A stretch of 64,000 bases of DNA, taken from NCBI RefSeq assembly GCF_024707525.1, contig NZ_CP062234.1, forward strand, positions 34,263-98,262. The letters run 5' to 3'. Under the pieces are notes generated by a model. It was not told the origin of the DNA, did not search any database, and saw only the letters and a list, made by a program, of their open reading frames with translations. This DNA comes from Rhizobium sp. TH2 (GTDB lineage Bacteria; Pseudomonadota; Alphaproteobacteria; Rhizobiales; Rhizobiaceae). Shown here piece by piece: positions 1 through 7,709 of the stretch. Each line of letters opens with the position of its first letter. The stretch's first letter is position 1. Position numbers and translations under genes: made by a program.

Positions 1-474
1 CGAGGGACGTGGTCAGATGAGGAGCTTGAAGAGCTTTACGAGGAGGCCTACGGACCGACGATATTCCCTCGACGTCGCAACGAGATTCTGGCGGCGGCCG
101 AATATCTATCTAACACTCTGTGGTACAATCACGTCTACCTTCCGGCGAAGACTGAGTTCGACGCTGGAAAGCTCGCGGATAGTCTTCGGTGGCAAGAAAT
201 GTCGATTCAGGCCTCTGATCTTGAACGCTTCGCTGGATCGAAATGCCTGATCATCGCAGACGAGCAGCAGGAGCGTGAAATCCTCGGAAAATTGTCCGCC
301 CTGCGATGGGCGTTTGGTGACGATTGGGACGAATACCAAGACATGTTCGAGGATTACCAGGCCGACGTATCGATCGATCCAGACCGGATGCGTCGCCGTC
401 TGACGACGATTTATGGACAGTTTTCTAAGTGCGTTAGCCTATCTGAAAAGCTTAGGATTCCTCCCGTCTATTAA
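1..474 (+). CDS. Hypothetical protein, 3' part of a gene cut by the window edge
   Basis: The reading frame is open from base 1 to the TAA at 472-474, giving about 157 visible residues with no stop, so the gene starts upstream of the window. The visible part is acidic and mostly helical in character, with runs such as WSDEELEELYEEAY near its start, FGDDWDEYQDMFEDY in the second half and a basic DRMRRRLTTIYGQF stretch near the end. I do not recognise a family. An internal ATG at 199 exists but has no good ribosome site, and the upstream codons read as normal protein, so an internal start is less likely. It lies just before a phage-type helicase gene and probably belongs to the same integrated element. 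Confidence 0.6.
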   Translation, partial: RGTWSDEELEELYEEAYGPTIFPRRRNEILAAAEYLSNTLWYNHVYLPAKTEFDAGKLADSLRWQEMSIQASDLERFAGSKCLIIADEQQEREILGKLSALRWAFGDDWDEYQDMFEDYQADVSIDPDRMRRRLTTIYGQFSKCVSLSEKLRIPPVY

Positions 475-517
475 AAACGGCTGACCACAATCGACCTATC
501 CTCAACGAAAAAGCACA

Positions 518-543
518 GCGGCCGAGCACACTCGCTCGGCCGC
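518..543. terminator. 10-bp GC-rich hairpin after the partial gene
   Basis: GCGGCCGAGC (518-527) and GCTCGGCCGC (534-543) form a perfect 10-bp stem with a 6-nt loop. A run of A lies just upstream (about 507-512), so on the minus strand the hairpin is followed by T residues. On the plus strand it is followed by ACCAAAAACC. It probably ends the partial gene and insulates the helicase gene that follows. Confidence 0.5.
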
Positions 544-582
544 ACCAAAAACCATGCATAGAAGAAAAGGAAAATCATATTT

Positions 583-1926
583 ATGCATCTGAACTATAAT
601 GAATCCACCAAAAAGCTATTTGCCCTGAACGAAAATCACATCCTGATCAAATCGAACGGCAAACTGAAAATCCTTGATATCGAAACTGATCCCGCGGGAT
701 ATCACGTCTTCAATTTCACTACGCCGCACGATTTTTGCACGTTCTACTCCAATCAAAAAATTCCATCTGAGCGAGGCCTGGTGAAGGTGGGTAACGCCTG
801 GATGGAGTGGGAGGGTCGAAATCAGAAATACGGTCTCGACTTCGATCCCAATGGCGCGCCGGACAACATTTTCAACATGTACCAGCCGTCGAAGATCGCT
901 GCCATCGAAGGCGATTGCCAACTTTATCTCGATCACATCTTCCACGTCATCGCCGGTGGAAAACCGGAGCGATACGAGTTTGTCCTAGATTTCTTGGCCG
1001 ACGGCGTTCAAAATCCTGGTGTCCGTCCTGGCGTCGCAATTGTTCTACGTGGGCAACAGGGCACCGGTAAGGGGCAGTTTGTCCATTACTATAGCCAACT
1101 TTTCGGACCTCAATTTGCGCATGTAGTGAATTCGGATCAAATTTTTGGCCGCTTCAATTCCATGCTCATGAATAAGCTGCTGATTTTCTTGGACGAGGCC
1201 ACTTGGGGCGGCGACAAAGAAAAAGAGGGAAAACTGAAGGCCCTCGTCACGGAACCCACCGTGATCATCGAAAGGAAGGGCCAGGAAGCATTCGTCCAAA
1301 AGAACTTTGCCCGGTTGATTTTCGCTTCGAACAATAAATGGGTTATCGCTGCAGGTGACCGGGAACGCCGGTTCTGCGTCTTTGACGTCTCAGTTTGCCG
1401 CCGCGGCGATACCGAATATTTCGCCGCAATGGCGCATCAAATGAAAAATGGTGGCCTGGAAGCGCTTATGCATCTCCTGCAAAATCGCGACCTCACGGGC
1501 GTCAATATTCGCAATTTTCCCCGTACATCAGCTCTTGATGAACAGGTTCGACGCAATTTCGACGCCTTTCATGCCTGGTGGAATGACTGCCTCACGCGCG
1601 GCTATATCCTTCCGCCGGAACTCGATCCCCATGGTCATTTCGACCATTGGGAAAACGCCGTACCGATTGAACTTTGCCATGACTCCTTGGTGATTTCAGC
1701 GAAGAAGCGCCTTGTGAAAAATCATCTTAGCGAAACCGAACTGGGTATCGAGTTGCGTAAGGTCCTACCGAACGTCATTGTCAAGAAAATCACGCTTCCA
1801 AAGGCGCCGGGTTCGAACGGTAAAACGATCCGCAAAAATGCATATGTCCTGCCGCCCTTGGACGAATGCCGTCGCTATTTCGATTCCTTGATTGGGACCG
1901 AGACTGAATGGATAAACGCCGAATAA
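583..1926 (+). CDS. Phage/plasmid primase-helicase, DUF5906 (NrS-1 polymerase-like helicase domain)
   Basis: This 447-residue protein is predicted to be a SF3/AAA-type replicative helicase of mobile elements. Around residues 150-165 there is a Walker A sequence, RGQQGTGKGQF. About 40 residues on is a Walker B strand, LLIFLDEA. Next comes an asparagine sensor, LIFASNNKWV, and then an arginine-finger-like GDRERRFCVFDV. This order is typical of the DUF5906 domain found in phage primase-polymerases and satellite elements. No separate primase motif is obvious in the N-terminal 130 residues. The ATG at 583 has AAGGAAAA about 10 bases upstream. It is followed by a hairpin and then an AT-rich inverted-repeat region that could be the origin the helicase opens. 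The role is inferred from motifs only. Confidence 0.8.
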   Translation: MHLNYNESTKKLFALNENHILIKSNGKLKILDIETDPAGYHVFNFTTPHDFCTFYSNQKIPSERGLVKVGNAWMEWEGRNQKYGLDFDPNGAPDNIFNMYQPSKIAAIEGDCQLYLDHIFHVIAGGKPERYEFVLDFLADGVQNPGVRPGVAIVLRGQQGTGKGQFVHYYSQLFGPQFAHVVNSDQIFGRFNSMLMNKLLIFLDEATWGGDKEKEGKLKALVTEPTVIIERKGQEAFVQKNFARLIFASNNKWVIAAGDRERRFCVFDVSVCRRGDTEYFAAMAHQMKNGGLEALMHLLQNRDLTGVNIRNFPRTSALDEQVRRNFDAFHAWWNDCLTRGYILPPELDPHGHFDHWENAVPIELCHDSLVISAKKRLVKNHLSETELGIELRKVLPNVIVKKITLPKAPGSNGKTIRKNAYVLPPLDECRRYFDSLIGTETEWINAE

Positions 1927-1932
1927 CAATGA

Positions 1933-1953
1933 CTTCCCCGTCAAGCGGGGAAG
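1933..1953 (+). terminator. Hairpin after the helicase gene
   Basis: CTTCCCCG (1933-1940) and CGGGGAAG (1946-1953) form a perfect 8-bp stem with a 5-nt loop, 7 bases after the helicase stop codon. There is no T run after it, so it is at best a weak intrinsic terminator. Confidence 0.4.
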
Positions 1954-1976
1954 GCTTCGCATAACTGGTGTCCTTG

Positions 1977-2065
1977 ACGTCATACTAGTCATACCTTTTT
2001 TAAAATATTGAGTATTAATATAATAATAAAAAGTATGTAGAATATTGTTATGACAAGTATGACGT
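1977..2065. repeat. Inverted repeat flanking a very AT-rich core; origin-like or operator region
   Basis: The complement of 1977-1994 reads GTATGACTAGTATGACGT. The plus strand at 2048-2065 reads TTATGACAAGTATGACGT, matching at 16 of 18 bases. Each arm holds two TATGAC units in tandem 9 bases apart. The 53 bases between the arms are almost pure A and T, with runs of T and A and repeated ATATT/TAATA. Such an arrangement, iteron-like sites next to an easily melted core just after a helicase gene, is what a replication origin of a small element can look like. It could also be an autoregulatory operator. The function is inference. Confidence 0.5.
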
Positions 2066-2233
2066 TTGGCGAAGCCAGCGCGAAGCGCCCCTATCTATAT
2101 GTTGTGATTGCAAGGGATGATAGTTACAAGTTGAAGTCCCCTCTCTATTTCAAATATGATAGCCATTTATGAGAGTCACCTGCTATCAGATCGATAAATA
2201 TATTTCCATTCGAATAAAAGATACATAACTTTA

Positions 2234-2262
2234 TTGACATACGCTATTTAATGTGGCACTAT
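2234..2262 (+). promoter_or_regulatory. Possible sigma-70 type promoter ahead of the unknown gene at 2503
   Basis: TTGACA at 2234-2239 is followed after 17 bases by CACTAT, with an overlapping TATAAC at 2260-2265. The surrounding 2070-2500 stretch is AT-rich and has no convincing gene. A 69-codon frame at 2283-2492 starts with TTG and has no ribosome site. The promoter call rests on the -35 hexamer only. Confidence 0.3.
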
Positions 2263-2502
2263 AACAGAATAGAGCACATGCTTTGACAAAGCTTATTATG
2301 ACGCTCTTTTCCCCGTTATCGAAGAATTTGAACGACACCTTTAATGGTGTTCGTTTCGCTATCTTAGCTCCTGTGACCAGAACCATCCTTTGGAATCCCA
2401 AGTTTCCGAACCTGATTTCTGTTGTCGGCAGGGTGAACCTTCTTAAACCAAACTGGCTGCCCAACCAGCCACAATCAGATGATGAACCATAGAAAGTAAA
2501 CA

Positions 2503-3318
2503 ATGGAAGAAAATGAATTTCCCTCGAATGTAGTTGATATCGCTGAATTTCGAGATCTAAAAAAGTTAGGGCAGATCGGCATCGATCATGATGAGTACTG
2601 CACCACCGCCCTGACGAACCTTTATGACAAAACCTATTTCGACATCGGGCCTTTCGACCCAGAACAAATGCTAGCTTATCACGAGACGCATCTGTTTCTC
2701 TTGGCGTTTGAATTCAATCTCGATGAACCTGCTTTCCAGGACGATATCGGTGGTGTCCATCAAGTTCGAGGCGTCAAGTTGGCGGGAGTTATGACCGCCT
2801 ACGACTTGGCAATCGACAAAATGATGACAGACATCAAAACATGCCACGAGGAAGAAAACTTCCCGTGGGGTATGCAGAAGGAACATTTCGAAGATGCAGA
2901 TCTAACACCCTATTGTATCGCGTTCCTGACCAAAGAGCACCGCCAGTTCGATCGTCGCGCGCCTGTAGGCCCGGGCAACTTCGACGCCTTGATGCTGGTG
3001 CCGCCAGCCCTCTTAGCATTTTTTGACCGCTACATTCGAAAATTTGGCGTCACAACGTTCGGCAACCTACTCGCCTATACGAAGGACTCCGTTACGGTGA
3101 CGATGAAGGTTGCCCCATATCATCGCTCGTTTGGTTCATTAGCGGAGTTGGTCAACGATAAGGTGGCGTCTATGAACCCCTTGGATCTGGCGCCAATATT
3201 GCCCGATGCCGATCCTCTCATGGAGATTCCCTCCCGTCTGGAATTCTTCACCGAGTTTTACGGTTGGCAAGAACGAATGCACGGTGCGTCCGAAGAGCAT
3301 GACGGTGCATCTCTATAA
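2503..3318 (+). CDS. Hypothetical protein of the integrated element
   Basis: This is a 271-residue protein that I cannot assign to a family. It is acidic and has no signal peptide or membrane segment. Features that may help a search are FDPEQMLAYHETHLFLLAFE around residue 55 and the aromatic VTTFGNLLAYTKDSV near residue 185. The ATG at 2503 follows GAAAGTAAACA, a weak ribosome site. An in-frame upstream extension is not supported. Its base composition, like the helicase gene's, is lower in GC than the catabolic cluster further on, which suggests horizontal transfer. It is followed by a hairpin, so it is probably a single-gene unit. Confidence 0.65.
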   Translation: MEENEFPSNVVDIAEFRDLKKLGQIGIDHDEYCTTALTNLYDKTYFDIGPFDPEQMLAYHETHLFLLAFEFNLDEPAFQDDIGGVHQVRGVKLAGVMTAYDLAIDKMMTDIKTCHEEENFPWGMQKEHFEDADLTPYCIAFLTKEHRQFDRRAPVGPGNFDALMLVPPALLAFFDRYIRKFGVTTFGNLLAYTKDSVTVTMKVAPYHRSFGSLAELVNDKVASMNPLDLAPILPDADPLMEIPSRLEFFTEFYGWQERMHGASEEHDGASL

Positions 3319-3326
3319 TGTTCGAA

Positions 3327-3348
3327 GGAAGCGCTCCCGGGCGCTTCC
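3327..3348 (+). terminator. Hairpin after the unknown gene
   Basis: GGAAGCGC (3327-3334) and GCGCTTCC (3341-3348) form a perfect 8-bp stem with a 6-nt loop, 9 bases after the stop codon. It is followed by TATCGT rather than a T run. Confidence 0.45.
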
Positions 3349-3410
3349 TATCGTCCCACTCTAGACGTCCCGCCGTTGTTGCCATCCATTTTAGGGCTTG
3401 AAATCAGTCG

Positions 3411-4378
3411 CTAGTCGATGAATTTGACGACAACCCCCGGCTTACCATATCTGCCAGCTCCTCGGCATCCCAATTCGTCAAACGAACACATCCATGCGAA
3501 CCGACCTTGTCGATGAGTTCCGGCTCGGGCGTTCCGTGAATGCCGTAGGTTGGCTCGGTCAGATCAATCCAAACCGTGCCAACCGCCTGGTAATTCCAAT
3601 GCCTTTTTGTTCTCACCCTGTTGGAAATTGACCTTTGGATTGTAGGAATAAACTGGCATGCGTGAGACACCCTTCACCTTATGGGTCCTTTGGGGGAAGG
3701 GGAGTCTTCACTGCCGATGGTGGCGGGATACACGCTGAGCAGCGATCCATCCTCCGCAAACGCGAACGCTTCCGCAGATCTTCTGCGAATTTCGATCCGT
3801 TTGACCGTACCGGACTTTGCCGCGCCGGGCATAGCCACTTCGATCTTTTCGCCTGGGGTAAAGGCAGCGGAGGGATTGAGCGCCTTAAGCAGGCCCACAT
3901 CCATGTGAAACCGTTCAGCGAGTTTTTCCTCGACGTTGGTATAGGCCAAGTGCTCCATTTTGGCCTGCTCTGCGTAATCGTTTGGAATGCGCTCAACCAA
4001 ATCTTTTGCGTCATCTGCCGTGATTACATAGGCCTGAATGACAGGCACTTTGTCCTCAAGCCTATCCAGCACCTTGTTGTCCAGCTTCCCATCGACCGGC
4101 ATATCCTGCATTGCCTCGAACCCGGCGACAGCCTTGTTGAGGTTTTCGCCGAAGTATCCGTCGATAACTCCTGGCGAAGCACCAGCTCGATCGAGCAGGA
4201 CCTGAAGATGGACAATGGCGGGATCAGGCTCGGAGGGTGTTGCATTTGGCGCTTCACCTGGCAAGGCGGCAATATCGGCACCGTTGACAGCTTGCGCGTC
4301 GAACGAAGCTGCGAAAGCCGGACTGCAGAGAGTCAGAGCTGTCGAAAGGGCTAGGTGGCGGATCGTGTTTCTCATCAC
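3411..4378 (-). pseudogene. L,D-transpeptidase (YkuD) pseudogene with three lesions
   Basis: The first 234 residues start with a signal peptide and an AFA-type cleavage site. A peptidoglycan-binding segment (IVHLQVLLDRAGASPGVIDG) and a LysM-like segment follow, then the start of the YkuD fold. The frame breaks near 3680, where SPKGPIR and a stop replace SPKGPHKVKGV: one base is missing. The restored frame reads PVYSYNPKVNFQQGENKK and then breaks again near 3590, where roughly ten bases are missing before VGTVWIDLTEPTYGIHG. The catalytic segment KVGSHGCVRLTNWD is intact. A third single-base loss near 3440 changes the expected MVKPGVVVKFID ending into MVSRGLSS. Three independent lesions make an inactive gene much more likely than sequencing error. 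The coordinates run to the original TAG at 3411-3413. Confidence 0.8.
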
Positions 4379-4496
4379 CGTAGAAGTTTGTGCAGCTCAA
4401 GTTGTTCCCTTCGGCTCGTCAAGTGCAACTGGTTGGCACCCGCCTCGCAGTGTCCGTTGGACGCAATGACAAGCTTACAGCCATGTCGCTTTTGCT

Positions 4497-4610
4497 TAAG
4501 ACTGGATCGGCACCCATGATTAGTCTGTTAATGTCGAGCTTCTGGTCGACAGGTACGAGTTCCTCCGCGGCTTCGAACCGGGCGATTAATTCCCTCCGGG
4601 GCCAGCTCAA
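4497..4610 (-). pseudogene. C-terminal remnant of a phytanoyl-CoA dioxygenase-like gene
   Basis: On the minus strand this stretch encodes ELIARFEAAEELVPVDQK followed by DINRLIMGADPV. The last residues of the intact phytanoyl-CoA dioxygenase-like protein at 26234 read HLICRVVDELVPVTQKHDI and then EGLVMGADPL. The match covers about 38 residues, keeps the same end point and is also visible in the DNA. Upstream of the match there is no dioxygenase sequence, so only the tail of a paralogue is left. Confidence 0.55.
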
Positions 4611-4730
4611 CCGCCATGGCCATCGGGTGCTTTGCATTTTATTAACATTGTTAGCAAAGACTGTCGGCCACGCAACGGTTGGAAACGGTCGAGGTGAGTT
4701 GCCCCTCAAATCGAGCGACAGGCGATCACG

Positions 4731-5141
4731 ATGTCATCTAAACTCACAGTACTCGTCGTCGAGGACGAGCCCATGATCCGGCTCGCGCTTGTGTCCGTCC
4801 TCGAGGACGAAGACTACGCCGTAGTCGAGGCCCGAACAGTCCTTCAAGCGATTGCCATGCTAGCCAAGTACGATGTCCATGCTGTGGTAACCGATGTCGA
4901 CATGCCCGGAGGACTTTCCGGTCTAGACTTGGTCGACATGGTCGCTGGATTTTCCCGAACGATGGGTATCATTGTCACGTCCGGTCGGGCGATACCCAGT
5001 GAAAGCCCCTTGCCAGCTGGCGTCATTTTCCTTCCCAAGCCTTACGAGTTGGAGACCGTCGTAGCCGAACTTGCAAGCCAACTTCGCATGCACCCCGCCG
5101 CCATGGCTCGGGGACAGAAATCGCGAAAACAAGGTTCCTAG
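4731..5141 (+). CDS. Single-domain response regulator (CheY-like receiver)
   Basis: This 136-residue cytoplasmic protein is a lone receiver domain. The acidic pocket residues are in VLVVEDEPMI (strand 1). The phospho-acceptor aspartate is in VVTDVDMPGG around residue 55, the switch threonine is in IIVTSG, and the conserved lysine is in FLPKPYE. There is no output domain; the last 25 residues are a basic tail. Such free receivers pass phosphate between kinases or act by protein binding. No kinase gene is adjacent, so the partner is unknown. The ATG at 4731 follows GGCGATCACG, a poor ribosome site, but the receiver fold begins directly after it. Confidence 0.85.
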   Translation: MSSKLTVLVVEDEPMIRLALVSVLEDEDYAVVEARTVLQAIAMLAKYDVHAVVTDVDMPGGLSGLDLVDMVAGFSRTMGIIVTSGRAIPSESPLPAGVIFLPKPYELETVVAELASQLRMHPAAMARGQKSRKQGS

Positions 5142-5462
5142 ACGATCTCAGCGGCTTGGCGGGCAGACACCATAGAGGCCGCGCGGATCATGAACTCGGA
5201 GCGTGAGGCGCATAAGGCAACGGGCCGCTCTCCTGGGATACTGGCCGACGCCACAGACGCTGCCCGGCCCAGTATGAACTATCTTCCACATGTCCGCGTC
5301 AAATGATCCTCATCTCGACGGTTTGCTCCCGGTCTGGCGGCCGGTAATGCATTCGCAGCTGCGGCAAGTTTAGCCACTCGTAATTTGAGATGAAGCCTGC
5401 AGTTAACAGGGTCGTTGGTTCTGATCCGATTAAGGCGGACGTGGGGACCTTGCCAACAGAAT
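5142..5462. other. Intergenic stretch with no recognisable gene
   Basis: I see no convincing gene between the response regulator and the convergent TetR gene. The open frames here have no ribosome sites and read as shadows. Confidence 0.5.
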
Positions 5463-6113
5463 CTAACTCCTGCAGACAAGCCGCATTATCGTCTCGATGT
5501 TGAAGTTGATGCGCTCCTCTAGGGCCTCGGCGGCCATCAGATTGCGCTCGAAGACGATGGAACCGGTGAAGCGGTTGGTGAGATAGTAATAGTTAATCGC
5601 TGCGATCGTGATGTTGAGCTGGACCGGATCGATATCCTCGCGGAACACGCCAGCGTCGACGCCACGCTGCAGCAGCGTTCCGACCATGTTGATGAACTTG
5701 CGGCTCAGCGTATGGATGACCTCGGACTTCTTGAGGTGCTTGGCCTTGTGCAGGTTCTCGGAATTGACCAGCGTGATGAATTCCGGATTGGCCAGATAGT
5801 ATTTCCAGGTGAAGCGCACGAGCTTTTCGAGCGCGGTCTTCGGATCGAGATGGTCGAGTTCGAGCTTCTGCTCGGCGGCGCGGATGTCGCCATAGGCTTC
5901 CTCCAGCACTCGCTGGAACAGCGTCTCCTTGCTTTCGAAATAGTGATAAATCATGCGCTTGTTGGCGCTCGCCTGCTCGGCGATGATATCGACGCGCGCG
6001 CCGCCGAGCCCGTTTTTGGCGAATTCCTTCTTCGCCGCGGCCATGATGCGCTTCTGCGTTGCCTCCGCATCGCGGGTGCGTTTCTTGGCGGCGGGCGGGG
6101 TAGTTATTTGCAT
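5463..6113 (-). CDS. TetR family transcriptional regulator, likely local regulator of the catabolic cluster
   Basis: This 216-residue protein has an N-terminal TetR helix-turn-helix, roughly residues 18-65. Recognisable stretches are ATQKRIMAAAKKEFAKNG, the turn region VDIIAEQASANKRMIYHYFE and SKETLFQRVLEEAY. The rest is an all-helical ligand and dimer domain of the type seen in RutR/NicS-like regulators. The gene diverges from the ABC transporter operon. A 16-bp palindrome found there and at three more sites inside the cluster fits a TetR-type operator, so I infer that this protein represses the whole cluster and is released by the substrate or a CoA intermediate. The start at 6113 places the helix-turn-helix at the usual distance; the first 15 residues are basic and probably disordered. 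Confidence 0.88.
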   Translation of the reverse strand: MQITTPPAAKKRTRDAEATQKRIMAAAKKEFAKNGLGGARVDIIAEQASANKRMIYHYFESKETLFQRVLEEAYGDIRAAEQKLELDHLDPKTALEKLVRFTWKYYLANPEFITLVNSENLHKAKHLKKSEVIHTLSRKFINMVGTLLQRGVDAGVFREDIDPVQLNITIAAINYYYLTNRFTGSIVFERNLMAAEALEERINFNIETIMRLVCRS

Positions 6114-6361
6114 GAAGCGTCTTCCGTGGATTGACGAAACTCAACTCTCTAACCGCGCGGCTGCCACACCGGAATCGGGCCGTGTCCGGCGATTATAGCC
6201 GATTGCAAACGCGGTCATAGACCCAACCTTTGCGCAAGGTATTCTAAAGTCCAGCGCAGCGATTGTCATTCGAAAAGTATCTAAAGAGATATTTACAATG
6301 GTGAGGTGAAACCCGCGCATACGAACATCTTAAGCGCCTAACCCAGCAATTCGGCGGTCTA

Positions 6362-6390
6362 TTGACACGAGCAATCTTATAAAGTAACTA
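6362..6390 (+). promoter_or_regulatory. Candidate promoter of the ABC transporter operon
   Basis: TTGACA at 6362-6367 is followed after 17 bases by TAACTA at 6385-6390. The -10 element lies inside the operator-like palindrome at 6384-6399, which is the arrangement expected for repression by a TetR protein. Confidence 0.45.
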
Positions 6391-6399
6391 GTTAGTGCG
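6384..6399. promoter_or_regulatory. TetR-type operator, copy 1
   Basis: GTAACTA-GT-TAGTGCG. The left half-site is identical to the perfect copy at 20330 and the right half-site keeps TAGT. It also contains the perfect palindrome TAACTAGTTA. It overlaps the -10 region of the transporter operon. Confidence 0.55.
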
Positions 6400-6476
6400 T
6401 TGATGGCGAAAGATTGCCGTCGCAAGGAGGATCGGGAGGCCGGGAGAGGCCAGTCCGAACGACAAGGGAGAGAGAA

Positions 6477-7592
6477 ATGTCCTACGTGAAAGATTTCATC
6501 GAGAAAGAGACGCTTCGCCGCCGCGAGTTCTTGATCGGCACCGCACTCGGCCTGGGCGGCGTTGTTGCCGCATCCGCTCTCGGCACCAGCCGCGCCATGG
6601 CCGGCGAAAATCCCGCGCTTGCCTGGAGCTACCGCGACCGCACCAATCCGTACTGGAACTCGATAGTATCAGGCGCCGAATCCTTTGTCGAAAGCCTCGG
6701 CAAGCCGAAGTCCGAACTGATCCACTTGATCCACGATGGTTCGAACGAGAAATGCGTCGCGGACATCAAGGCGCTCCTTTCGAAGACCAACGGCAATGCG
6801 GCGATCGCCTGCGACCCGAACGACAGCCCGAATTGCCGCCCGACCGTTGAGGCCGTGAAGGCAGCCGGTGGCCATGTCTTCACCATCTGGAACAAGACCG
6901 ACGATCTGCATCCCTGGGATTTCGGCGACAATTGGGTCGGCCACATGAGCTGGTCCGATCTCGAGCCGACCACCAAGACCGCGACCATGCTGTTCGAAGC
7001 CATGGGCGGCTCCGGCGGCGTCGTCGGTCTCGGCGGTATCGCGGCCAACATCCCGGCCATCGAGCGTCATCAGGGCATGATGGAAGCCACCAAGAAATTC
7101 CCCGATATCAAGGTGCTCGACTACCAGGCAGCCGATTGGGATACAACCAAGGCGAACGAGATTATGGCCGCCTACCTCACCACCTATGGCGATGAGATCA
7201 AGGGCGTCTTCTGCGCCAATGATACGATGGCCTATGGCGCGATCGAGGCATTGCGCGCCGAGGGTCTTGCCGGAAAGATCCCGGTCGTTGCCTATGACGG
7301 CGGCGCCCAGGCGATCGAATATATCCTGAAGGATGAGCTGCTGGTGACCTGCTATACCGATCCCTATTGGGGCGGCGGTATTGCACTGTCGCTCGCTCAC
7401 GCGGCTTCGACCGGCAAATACAAGCCGAGCAATGAGCCGAAGGAACATCGCGAGTTCTATGGTCCGACGCTGCTCGTGACCAAGGCGGATGCGCAGGCAT
7501 TCTACGACAAGCATCACAAGTCGCACCCGGATTACAATTGGGGTGACTATTTCGGCCCGACCAACGGCCAGATCGCCTACAACCGCTACTGA
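6477..7592 (+). CDS. Sugar-type ABC transporter substrate-binding protein with Tat signal
   Basis: This 371-residue periplasmic protein belongs to the type 1 periplasmic-binding-protein fold used by ribose/galactose-type importers. The N-terminus carries a Tat-like signal, LRRREFLIGTALGLGG, followed by an AMA cleavage site near residue 42. Two-lobed binding-protein features follow: SYRDRTNPYWNSIVSGAE at the start of lobe 1, GVFCANDTMAYGAIEALRAE for the hinge region and PVVAYDGGAQAIEYI after it. The ATG at 6477 has AAGGGAGAGAG just upstream; a longer upstream frame from 6414 would put residues before the twin arginines that do not fit. It is first in a run with two permeases, a double ATPase and three oxidoreductases. 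The ligand is unknown but probably polyol- or sugar-like. Confidence 0.88.
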   Translation: MSYVKDFIEKETLRRREFLIGTALGLGGVVAASALGTSRAMAGENPALAWSYRDRTNPYWNSIVSGAESFVESLGKPKSELIHLIHDGSNEKCVADIKALLSKTNGNAAIACDPNDSPNCRPTVEAVKAAGGHVFTIWNKTDDLHPWDFGDNWVGHMSWSDLEPTTKTATMLFEAMGGSGGVVGLGGIAANIPAIERHQGMMEATKKFPDIKVLDYQAADWDTTKANEIMAAYLTTYGDEIKGVFCANDTMAYGAIEALRAEGLAGKIPVVAYDGGAQAIEYILKDELLVTCYTDPYWGGGIALSLAHAASTGKYKPSNEPKEHREFYGPTLLVTKADAQAFYDKHHKSHPDYNWGDYFGPTNGQIAYNRY

Positions 7593-7709
7593 TCCCCCGA
7601 GGCGTGAGCGGAGGGCCGAACGCTCTCTCACAGTCCCGCGAAAGTGGGACGGCAAATGGCTGTAGCCCTCTGCCGTCCCCGACGTTGATAATCAGAGGAG
7701 CATGCGAAG

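Noticed and set aside
2283..2492. 69-codon frame before the unknown gene of the element
   Set aside because: TTG start inside a TTGACA-like sequence, no ribosome site, and no protein-like features.
3635..4354. 239-codon plus-strand frame opposite the L,D-transpeptidase remnant
   Set aside because: It is the antisense shadow of the signal-peptide and peptidoglycan-binding part; no motif of its own.
6414..6476. Upstream extension of the ABC binding protein
   Set aside because: The extra 21 residues precede the twin-arginine signal and the ATG at 6477 has a clear ribosome site.
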